From the NCBI GenBank assembly GCA_035476855.1, contig DATILC010000357.1:1-14250 (forward strand): DNA of 14,250 bases, in the 5' to 3' direction. Every line of letters starts with the position of its first letter. Position 1 is the first letter of the stretch. The notes below the pieces were generated by a model. It ran no database searches, had not been told where the DNA came from, and saw only the letters and a list, made by a program, of their open reading frames with translations. Below, piece after piece: positions 5,445 through 11,631 of the stretch. The position numbers and the translations under genes were made by a program. Source of the stretch: Solimonas_A sp035476855. GTDB lineage: Bacteria; Pseudomonadota; Gammaproteobacteria; Nevskiales; Nevskiaceae.

Positions 5445-8315
5445 TCAGAGGTCCAGGTACGGAATCTGGTCGGTGGTGAAGGCCTGCAGCTGTGCCGAAC
5501 TCAGTGCGTACACCTGGTCCGAGGTCAGGGCATCGACCTGCGCGGTGCTCAGGGCGGTGATCTGCGCCGTCAGCAGGGTATTGAGCTGGTCCGAGGTCAG
5601 CACGCTGATGTCGTCCGTGCCGATCGCGGCGACCTGCGCCGCGCTCAGGGCCTGCAGCTGCGTCGAACCGAGGCTGTTCAGCTGATCCGAACCCAGCGCG
5701 ACGATCTGATCCGAGGTCAGTGCCCTCACCTGTGCCGAGGCCAGCGTGTTGAGCTGGTCGGAGCCCAGGGCGGCGATGTCAGCGGTATCGATCGCGACGA
5801 TCTGCGAGGAGCTGAGCGCCTGCAGCTGGCTCGAGTTCAGGGCCGAGAACTGGTCCGAACCCAGGGCGACGATCTGGTCCGTGGTCAGGGCGCCGACCTG
5901 CGCGGAGCCCAGGCCTGCCAGCTGGTCGGAGCCCAGTGCGACGACCTGGTCCGTGGTCAGCGACTTCACCTGGGCGGTGCCCAGCGCAGCCACCTGGCTG
6001 CTGGTGAGGGCGGCGACATCGGCGGTCTCAAGGCTCGCGACCTGTGCCGTGCCCAGCGCCCGGATCTGGCTCGAGGTCAGCGCGTTGAGCTGGTCCGAGG
6101 TCAGTGCGACCACCTGGTCCGTGCTCAGCGTCTGCACCTGCGCCGAGCTCAGCGCGCGCAGCTGGTCCGAAGCCAGGGCGGCGAGGTCCGCCGTCTCGAT
6201 GCTGGCGACCTGCGCCGTGCTCAGGGCCACGATCTGCGCCGAGGTCAGCGCGTTGAACTGGTCCGAGCCCAGGGCGACGATCTGGTCGGAGCTCAGTGCC
6301 CTCAGCTGCGCAGAGCTCAGGCCAGCCAGCTGGTCAGAGCCCAGGGCGACGATCTGGTCAGAGCCCAGTGCCTTGACCTGGGCGGTGCCCAGCGATGCGA
6401 CCTGGCTGCTGCTGAGCGTGGCGATGTCCGCCGTCTCGATGCTGGCGACCTGTGCCGTGGTCAGCGCCCGGACCTGCGCGGTGGTCAGCGCGTTGAGCTG
6501 GTCGGAGCCCAGGGCGACGATCTGGTCCGAGGTCAGTGTCTTCACCTGCGCCGTGCTCAGTGCACGCAGCTGGTCCGAAGCCAGGGCGGCAAGGTCTGCC
6601 GTCTCGATGCTGGCGATCTGGGCAGAGGTCAGCACCTTGAACTGCGCCGTGGTCAGCGCATTGAACTGGTCAGAACCCAGCGCGACGATCTGGTCCGAGC
6701 CCAGGGTCTTGACCTGCGATGTGGTCAACGCGCGCAGCTGATCGGAACCCAGGGCGGCGAGGTCCGCCGTTTCGATGCTGGCGAGTTGCGCCGTGCTCAG
6801 GGCCTTGACCTGCACCGAGCTCAGCACGTTGAACTGGTCGGAGCCCAGCGCGACGATCTGGTCAGAGCTCAGGGCTTTGACCTGTGCAGAGCTCAGTCCG
6901 CTCAGCTGGTCAGAGCCGAGGGCGACGATCTGGTCGGAGCTCAGCCCCAGGACCTGCGCCGTGTTCAGCGCCGCGACCTGGCTGCTGCCGAGGGCGGCAA
7001 TGTCCGCCGTCTCGATGCTGGCGACCTGTGCCGTGCTGAGCGCCCGGACCTGCGCCGTGGTCAGCGCGTTGATCTGGTCGGAGCCGAGGGCAACGATCTG
7101 GTCGGAGGTCAGGGTCTTGATCTGCGTCGTGGTCAGGGCGCGCAGCTGGCCCGAGCTCAGCGCAGCGATATCCGCCGTTTCAATGCTGGCGAGTTGCGTC
7201 GCGCTCAGCGCCTTGACCTGCGCCGTGGTCAGCGCGTTGAGCTGGTCCGAACCCAGCGCGATGATCTGGTCCGAGCCCAGGGCCTTGACCTGCGTCGTGG
7301 TCAGCGCGCGCAGCTGGTCCGACGTCAGGGCGGCGAGGTCCGCCGTTTCGATGCTGGCGAGCTGCGCCGTGGTCAGTGCTTGCAACTGGGCCGAGGTCAG
7401 CGCATTGAACTGGTCGGAACCCAGCGCAATGATCTGGTCCGAGCCCAGGGCCCGGACCTGCGTCGAGCTCAGCGCCCGCAGCTGGTCTGAACCCAGGCCG
7501 GCGAGGTCCGCCGTTTCGATACTGGCGAGTTGCGTCGTGGTCAGCGCCCGGACCTGCGTCGAGGCCAGCGCATTGAACTGGTCGGAACCCAGTGCAACGA
7601 TCTGGTCCGAGCTCAGGGCCCGGACCTGCGCCGAGACCAGTGCGCTGACCTGGGCGGTTCCAAGGCTGGCGATATCCGCCGTTTCAATGCTGCGAATCTG
7701 CCCCGTGGTCAGCGCCGTAATCTGGGCGGAGCTCAGTGCATTGAACTGGTCGGAGCCCAGCGCGACGATCTGGTAATCCTTCAGCCCCTTCAGCTGCGTG
7801 GCCGTCAGCGTCTGGACCTGCGCTGTCGCCAGGGCACTGATGTCCACCGTTTCGATCGCCGCGATCTGCGCCGTGGTCAGCGCCTGCAGCTGGGTCGAAC
7901 CCAGGTTGTTGATCTGATCCGACAACAGCGCGACGACCTGGTAGGACTTCAGCGCCTTGACCTGGGTCGCCGACAGGAAATTCAGCTGATCGGACTGCAG
8001 GGCCTGGATCTGGTCTGTGCTCAGGCTGGTCACCTGTGCCGAGCTGAGCGCCTGCACCTGTCCGGAGGTCAGGACCACCAGGTCCTGGGTCTCGATTGCG
8101 CCCAGCTGGTAGGACGAAAATGCCGCGATCGCCGCGGAACTCAGCGAGACGATATCGTCGGTCTGCAGCGCGACGATCTGGTCGGTTCGCAATGCCTTCG
8201 CCTGGGCGGAAGACAGGACCGCGAAGTCATCCGAGGTGAGCGACTGGATCTGGGTCGTCGTCAGCGCGGCAACCTGGATCGGGGACAGGGAAGAAATTAT
8301 TGAGGTCATTGTCAT
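5445..8315 (-). CDS. Giant Ser/Thr-rich octapeptide-repeat protein
   Basis: 956 residues from the ATG at 8315. I chose this start because GAGGGAG precedes it; GAGG sits 5 nt from the ATG at 8315 and GGGAG sits 8 nt from a second ATG at 8309, so either may be used. A longer frame from 8414 adds 33 residues that do not fit the repeat. After eight residues (MTMTSIIS) the whole protein is 118 octads in a row with no insertion or deletion, then YLDL. Consensus: A-L-[TSG]-[ST]-[AD]-Q-[IVL]-x, hydrophobic at positions 2 and 7, Ser/Thr at 4, Gln at 6. Fourteen marker octads [SA]-I-E-T-A-D-[IL]-A set a longer rhythm of 56 or 80 residues. I see no Cys, His or Trp, Pro only at the two ends, acidic character, no Sec signal and no membrane segment. 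Function unknown; candidates are a secreted or surface solenoid, an adhesin, or a heavily modified fibre. The same general kind of repeat exists in other unstudied bacterial proteins as far as I recall, but I cannot name a family. Confidence 0.85.
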   Translation of the reverse strand: MTMTSIISSLSPIQVAALTTTQIQSLTSDDFAVLSSAQAKALRTDQIVALQTDDIVSLSSAAIAAFSSYQLGAIETQDLVVLTSGQVQALSSAQVTSLSTDQIQALQSDQLNFLSATQVKALKSYQVVALLSDQINNLGSTQLQALTTAQIAAIETVDISALATAQVQTLTATQLKGLKDYQIVALGSDQFNALSSAQITALTTGQIRSIETADIASLGTAQVSALVSAQVRALSSDQIVALGSDQFNALASTQVRALTTTQLASIETADLAGLGSDQLRALSSTQVRALGSDQIIALGSDQFNALTSAQLQALTTAQLASIETADLAALTSDQLRALTTTQVKALGSDQIIALGSDQLNALTTAQVKALSATQLASIETADIAALSSGQLRALTTTQIKTLTSDQIVALGSDQINALTTAQVRALSTAQVASIETADIAALGSSQVAALNTAQVLGLSSDQIVALGSDQLSGLSSAQVKALSSDQIVALGSDQFNVLSSVQVKALSTAQLASIETADLAALGSDQLRALTTSQVKTLGSDQIVALGSDQFNALTTAQFKVLTSAQIASIETADLAALASDQLRALSTAQVKTLTSDQIVALGSDQLNALTTAQVRALTTAQVASIETADIATLSSSQVASLGTAQVKALGSDQIVALGSDQLAGLSSAQLRALSSDQIVALGSDQFNALTSAQIVALSTAQVASIETADLAALASDQLRALSSAQVQTLSTDQVVALTSDQLNALTSSQIRALGTAQVASLETADVAALTSSQVAALGTAQVKSLTTDQVVALGSDQLAGLGSAQVGALTTDQIVALGSDQFSALNSSQLQALSSSQIVAIDTADIAALGSDQLNTLASAQVRALTSDQIVALGSDQLNSLGSTQLQALSAAQVAAIGTDDISVLTSDQLNTLLTAQITALSTAQVDALTSDQVYALSSAQLQAFTTDQIPYLDL
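5460..8291 (-). repeat. 24-bp tandem repeat array (118 units) with 168/240-bp higher-order periods
   Basis: The coding array is exactly 118 x 24 bp. The marker octad, seen on the plus strand as variants of GCCGT[CT]TCGATG, begins at 5614, 5782, 6022, 6190, 6430, 6598, 6766, 7006, 7174, 7342, 7510, 7678, 7846 and 8086. Every interval is 168 or 240 bp (7 or 10 units). Core units are near-identical in DNA, while the first ~22 octads at the N-terminus and the last few are more diverged, as expected for an array growing by unequal exchange from the inside. Confidence 0.95.
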
Positions 8316-8326
8316 TGCTCCCTCGG
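8316..8326 (-). promoter_or_regulatory. Ribosome binding site of the octad-repeat gene
   Basis: Read on the minus strand this is CCGAGGGAGCA directly before ATG-ACA-ATG. GAGG is 5 nt from the first ATG and GGGAG is 8 nt from the second, which supports a start here and not at 8414. Confidence 0.6.
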
Positions 8327-8372
8327 AAAACAGCGTGCCGACTTGCTTCTTCCCGATACCGCGGTTCGTGAT

Positions 8373-8410
8373 GTGCCCGGAACCGGCGTCAAGTTTCCGT
8401 CGCCGGGCAC
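8373..8410. repeat. Inverted repeat GTGCCCGG / CCGGGCAC in the repeat-gene leader
   Basis: GTGCCCGG (8373-8380) and CCGGGCAC (8403-8410) are perfect complements. A competing inner pairing, CGGAA (8378-8382) with TTCCG (8395-8399), overlaps the left arm. It lies 58-95 nt upstream of the octad-gene ATG, so it could be an operator or a leader hairpin. Further copies of the same half-site are at 8441-8448 and 8503-8510. Confidence 0.45.
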
Positions 8411-8440
8411 GCAATACAGCGCTTCGATATCGCTATCGGC

Positions 8441-8510
8441 ATGCCCGGAGCGAACTTTAGGGGGCTCCGGATAGATCATTCGTACTGGTCCTGAACCAGA
8501 CTCCGGGCAC
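8441..8510. promoter_or_regulatory. Possible operator region in the divergent 272-bp spacer
   Basis: This spacer lies between the octad-repeat gene (minus) and the DUF305 gene (plus). It holds the half-site ATGCCCGG (8441-8448), its complement CCGGGCAC (8503-8510), and a separate inverted repeat CCGGAGC (8445-8451) with GCTCCGG (8464-8470) around a 12-nt AT-richer centre. The placement between divergent starts fits regulator binding, but no known operator is recognised. Confidence 0.35.
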
Positions 8511-8537
8511 GTCGTGCAATCGGGTCAGTGTCCAGCC

Positions 8538-8546
8538 TGAGATAAT
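8538..8546 (+). promoter_or_regulatory. Extended -10 promoter element for the DUF305 gene
   Basis: TGAGATAAT (TG at 8538-8539, GATAAT at 8541-8546) matches an extended -10. No good -35 hexamer is visible at 16-18 nt upstream, which extended -10 promoters do not strictly need. The start codon is 41 nt downstream. Confidence 0.4.
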
Positions 8547-8587
8547 GCTCCGGCCAACCGGCCTGTCCCTGCTGAGCTGCCGCCCCC

Positions 8588-9238
8588 ATGCGAATCCTCG
8601 TCTGCACGATTGCCGTCCTGATCCTCGCCGGTGCAGGCGTCATCACGTACCAGCAGCAGCGCGTACGGGAAGCACAGGCGACGCTGGCCACGCTGCAGCC
8701 CGGCCCGATCGACACCGGCTTCGCGCAGTCGATGAGCCTGCACCACTACCAGGCGATCGGCATGGCCCAGCTGATGCTGGATGGCCGGCCCACCGGGCTC
8801 GGTGCCCTGGCGCGCGCGATCTCCACCGCACAGCTGGTCGAGCTTGGCGAGATGCGCGGCTGGCTGCGCCTGTGGAACAAGCCCGTGATGACCGCCAAAC
8901 CCGTCATGGACTGGATGCTGCTGGGCAGCGTGCCGCCCGATGCGGAATTGTCGAGCTACCTGCTCGACTGCCGGCGTTCGCCGACCGGCATGACTGGCCT
9001 GGCGACGGATGCGGAGATGAATCGCCTGCGGACGCTGGAGGGCCGCGACCGCGACCGGCATTTCCTGACGCTGATGCTGGCGCATCACCAGGGTGGCGTG
9101 CCGATGGCGCGCTTCGCGATGGAGCAGGCGCAGCTGCCCACAGTGCGGGAACTGGCCGGGCGCGTGGTGCTGGACCAGTCGCGGGAGATCGTCCACATCC
9201 AGCAGATGCTGGGCGTGCTGGCCTCCATGGGTCAATGA
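8588..9238 (+). CDS. DUF305 family protein, membrane-anchored or secreted
   Basis: 216 residues. The N-terminus (ILVCTIAVLILAGAGVIT, about 3-20) is a signal anchor or signal peptide, placing the rest in the periplasm. Two copies of the family motif are present: FAQSMSLHHYQAIGMA (45-60, His52-His53) and FLTLMLAHHQGGVPMA (149-164, His156-His157), followed by REIVHIQQM near 199-207. DUF305 proteins have two such helical halves; the HH, Met and Asp/Glu residues are thought to bind metal, and several members sit in copper or metal genes. No metal-resistance gene is visible here, so the role is open. There is no clear Shine-Dalgarno; the start rests on the signal sequence. It reads into the LVIVD gene 43 nt later and may share its transcript. 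Confidence 0.87.
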   Translation: MRILVCTIAVLILAGAGVITYQQQRVREAQATLATLQPGPIDTGFAQSMSLHHYQAIGMAQLMLDGRPTGLGALARAISTAQLVELGEMRGWLRLWNKPVMTAKPVMDWMLLGSVPPDAELSSYLLDCRRSPTGMTGLATDAEMNRLRTLEGRDRDRHFLTLMLAHHQGGVPMARFAMEQAQLPTVRELAGRVVLDQSREIVHIQQMLGVLASMGQ

Positions 9239-9252
9239 ACCGCGGCGGCCGA

Positions 9253-9258
9253 TACAAT
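9253..9258 (+). promoter_or_regulatory. Possible -10 box before the LVIVD lipoprotein gene
   Basis: TACAAT lies 23 nt ahead of the ATG at 9282 in an otherwise GC-rich spacer. No convincing -35 is present at the expected distance, because that stretch falls in the end of the DUF305 gene. It may give the lipoprotein gene some expression of its own. Confidence 0.3.
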
Positions 9259-9281
9259 CTGAAAATCTCGGGGGAGAACAC

Positions 9282-10712
9282 ATGACTGCAAGACATCATC
9301 TGGCCACGGGCCTGCTGGCCCTGCTGACGGCCGGACTCGCCGCCTGCGGCAACAGCAGCGGCACCGGCGTGACCACGCCGCCGCCGGTGGGCGGTGCGAC
9401 GCCCAAGGCCGTTTGCGGCCCCGGCTCTCGGCCGGAAACCGGCATGCAGGGGCGCGTCAGCCCCGAGGACCACGACAGCGGCCGCGCCGCCGCAGGCTTC
9501 GTCTGCAATACCGAACTGGTCGGCAGCTACATCGTGCCCAATGCCATCGGCACCGTCGGCGGCTTCAAGGTGGAGCGCTACGTCGACAAGGCCGGCCACG
9601 ACTGCGCCTACTACGACAGCACGCTGCTGTTTCCCACCAACATCCTCGACGCCAACGTCGGCGTGAACGTGCTCGACATGAGCGATCCGACCCAGCCGGT
9701 GCTCACTGCACGCCTGGTGACACCGGCGATGCTGTCGCCGCACGAATCGCTGGTGGTGTCGCAGGAGGCCGGCGTGCTGGCGGCGGTGATGGGCAACCCG
9801 CTGTTCTATCCGGGCATCGTCGACGTCTACGACATCTCCGCCGACTGCCGCAATCCGCAGCTGCGCGCCTCCGCGCCGGTGGGCTTCCTCGGCCACGAGA
9901 GCGGCATCTCACCCGACGGCAAGACCTTCTTCTCCGCCACGCCCGGCGCACCCACGCTCACTGCGGTGGACATCTCCAACCCGGCGCTGCCGACGCCAAT
10001 CTGGACCGGCAGCTACAGCTCGCACGGCCTGTCGATCAGCAACGACGGCAACCGCGCCTACCTCGCCTACGGCCAGAACAGCGGCGTGCTGATCCTCGAC
10101 ATCTCCGAGATCCAGGCGCGCAAGCCCAATCCGCAGGTGCGCGAGATCAGCCGCCTGACCTGGGACAACCAGACCATTCCGCAGAACGCCATCCCGTTCA
10201 CGCGCAACGGCAAGCCCTACCTGCTGGAGATCGACGAGTACTCGCTGGACACGCCCGGCTCCCAGGGCGTCGGCCTGCACGGGCGTTTCGTCGGCGCCGG
10301 CCGCATCATCGACATCAGCGATGAAACCAGGCCGGCGGTGATCTCGAACCTGCGGCTGGAAGTGCACGAGCCGGACAACCGAGATGCCATCGCCGACGAC
10401 GCCGGCGCGCGCAACCCGACCGGCGGCTACGCCGGCCACTACTGCAACATCCCGTCGCGGGTGAACCCGGACATCGTCGCCTGCAGCATGATCCTGTCGG
10501 GCCTGCGCATCTTCGACATCCGCGATCCGCGCAAGCCGCGCGAGGTGGCCTACTTCAACGCCCCCGTGTATCCGCGCGTCATCACGCTGCCGGCGCCCGC
10601 CAGCAACTGGGCGATGTCGAGCCCTTCGTTCGTGCCGGAGCGCAAGGAGATCTGGTACACGGATGGCTACAGCGGCTTCTACGTGGTGCGGGTGACCAAC
10701 GGCGCCTGGTGA
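9282..10712 (+). CDS. LVIVD-repeat beta-propeller lipoprotein
   Basis: 476 residues from the ATG at 9282, which has GGGGAG at 9270-9275. The open frame continues upstream to 9093, but that part overlaps the DUF305 gene and lacks a signal. The N-terminus ends in lipobox LAAC with Cys22 and Gly at +2, so it is likely an outer-membrane lipoprotein. A Pro/Thr/Gly-rich linker follows (about 27-41). Then come some six blades marked by VDISNP-like strands: NVLDMSDPTQP (129-139), DVYDISADC (171-179), TAVDISNPALP (217-227), LILDISE (250-256), RIIDISDETRP (321-331), and LRIFDIRDPRKP (388-399). This is the LVIVD pattern of extracellular propellers. Such proteins usually bind or scaffold; no catalytic residues can be pointed to. 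The Cys pairs may be disulphide-linked. Its 3' end faces the sulfotransferase gene. Confidence 0.85.
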   Translation: MTARHHLATGLLALLTAGLAACGNSSGTGVTTPPPVGGATPKAVCGPGSRPETGMQGRVSPEDHDSGRAAAGFVCNTELVGSYIVPNAIGTVGGFKVERYVDKAGHDCAYYDSTLLFPTNILDANVGVNVLDMSDPTQPVLTARLVTPAMLSPHESLVVSQEAGVLAAVMGNPLFYPGIVDVYDISADCRNPQLRASAPVGFLGHESGISPDGKTFFSATPGAPTLTAVDISNPALPTPIWTGSYSSHGLSISNDGNRAYLAYGQNSGVLILDISEIQARKPNPQVREISRLTWDNQTIPQNAIPFTRNGKPYLLEIDEYSLDTPGSQGVGLHGRFVGAGRIIDISDETRPAVISNLRLEVHEPDNRDAIADDAGARNPTGGYAGHYCNIPSRVNPDIVACSMILSGLRIFDIRDPRKPREVAYFNAPVYPRVITLPAPASNWAMSSPSFVPERKEIWYTDGYSGFYVVRVTNGAW

Positions 10713-10749
10713 GGCGCAGGGCTGCCGGGGCGACCGCGGCGGCGCCTCA
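10710..10749. terminator. Inverted repeat carrying both convergent stop codons
   Basis: TGAGGCGC (10710-10717) and GCGCCTCA (10742-10749) are perfect complements. The left arm begins with the stop of the LVIVD gene and the right arm, read on minus, begins with the stop of the sulfotransferase gene. The loop of 24 nt is GC-rich with its own pairing. A bidirectional hairpin terminator is plausible, but no T-tract is seen. Confidence 0.4.
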
Positions 10750-11631
10750 GTAGCCCAGCTGCTTCGCCAGCCGCAGTACCTGCGGATCGAAGCCGCCGCC
10801 GTCCGCACGCCAGGGCAGCGGACCCTCGAGTTGCGGCGCCGACGCGTCGGACAGCTCCGCCGGCCAGTCCATCAGCACATCGGCTTCGAGCCCGCCGGGC
10901 GCCGCATCCGGCCCCGGGCCGGCGAAGCTCCAGCGCGAGCCATCGAGCGACACATCGGCATCGACGCCCAGCGACGCGCACAACGCCGACAGGCTGGCGG
11001 CCGCATCACCGCCGTCGAGGGATTCCATGCTGAAGCGCAGCAGCGGCTGCTGCTGCGACAGGCGTTCGAGGTTGAGCTGGGCGCGCAACCACGGCGCCTG
11101 CGGCTCGACCTGCGGCGGGTCCTGGGCGTAGTCGCGGTAGTCCACCGGCACGAACAGTCGCTCGACGAACCAGGCCACCATCAGCCGGCCCTGGGTCAGC
11201 GGATGCCGCAGCACCTGCACCACTGCCGCCTGCGGTGCCAGCGCGATCAGGCGTTCCAGTTCCGGCAAGCGTATCGCCGCCTCGCCTTCCGGGATCACCA
11301 GGCGCCGCGGCGCCGCCAGCCGCGCCAGTTCCTGCAACAGCGCGGCAGTGGACAGCGCAGCGCGCTGCTGCAGCCAGTCGCGCGCCGCAGCAACGCCGCG
11401 GTCGGTCTGTCCGCCGCAGGCCAGTTCGGCGACCGTGCGCAGCAGGCCGTCGCCGTGGTCGGCCTGGCTGTGGAAGAAGACATCGAGCAGGCCGGCGACG
11501 TCGTCGGCCAGGCCCAGGTGCAGCTGCGGCGTGGCATAGAGCTGCGGGTGGCTGCCGAGCAGGCCCGCCAGCCAGCAAGTGCCGGAGAACGGCGCGCCGA
11601 GCAGCCAGACCGGAGGAGCGGTGTCAGCCAT
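10747..11631 (-). CDS. Divergent sulfotransferase-family protein
   Basis: 294 residues from the ATG at 11631; the longer frame to 11772 adds sequence that overlaps the upstream gene and looks like its shadow. The start overlaps the preceding stop by 8 nt (ATGGCTGA), so translation is coupled. Fold signs: strand and loop VWLLGAPFSGTCWLAGLL (8-25) then SHPQLYATPQLHL, like the PAPS 5'-phosphosulfate loop; VVQVLRHPLTQGR (137-149), like the 3'-phosphate motif; and PLLRFSMESLDGGDAAASLSALCASLGV, like the Y-E-D-L region near the end. However, the usual basic residue of P-[RK]-S-G-T is Phe15, and the Ser expected about eight residues after the RHP arginine is missing (Leu150). It may use PAPS in a changed manner, or be inactive. 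Cytoplasmic. It could modify a peptide, glycan or lipid handled by the neighbouring operon members. Confidence 0.72.
   Translation of the reverse strand: MADTAPPVWLLGAPFSGTCWLAGLLGSHPQLYATPQLHLGLADDVAGLLDVFFHSQADHGDGLLRTVAELACGGQTDRGVAAARDWLQQRAALSTAALLQELARLAAPRRLVIPEGEAAIRLPELERLIALAPQAAVVQVLRHPLTQGRLMVAWFVERLFVPVDYRDYAQDPPQVEPQAPWLRAQLNLERLSQQQPLLRFSMESLDGGDAAASLSALCASLGVDADVSLDGSRWSFAGPGPDAAPGGLEADVLMDWPAELSDASAPQLEGPLPWRADGGGFDPQVLRLAKQLGY

Noticed and set aside
5415..7776. Long open frames on the plus strand over the octad gene (691, 331 and 333 codons)
   Set aside because: The 24-bp period is a multiple of three, so any frame free of stops in one unit stays open through the array. Their products are low-complexity mirrors, lack start signals, and the minus frame has the ribosome site.
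5460..8291. CRISPR-like array
   Set aside because: Units are adjacent 24-bp coding repeats with no unique spacers, and the frame is conserved; this is a coding tandem array.
5460..8291. Ice-nucleation protein or TAL effector repeat
   Set aside because: Ice-nucleation octads have an AGYGST-type sequence and a 48-residue rhythm; TAL repeats are 33-35 residues. Only the general idea of octads or of L-[ST]-x-x-Q-[IV] is shared.
8382..8400. TTGACG on the minus strand as -35 of the repeat gene
   Set aside because: No -10 at the expected distance and no clear sigma54 or ECF pattern; the promoter stays unidentified.
8316..8414. N-terminal extension of the repeat protein to the start at 8414
   Set aside because: These 33 residues are basic and unlike the rest, and a good ribosome site lies before the ATGs at 8315/8309. 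The stretch also holds an inverted repeat typical of a leader.
9093..9281. Upstream extension of the LVIVD gene
   Set aside because: It overlaps the end of the DUF305 gene in another frame and would remove the lipoprotein signal; the ATG at 9282 has a strong Shine-Dalgarno.
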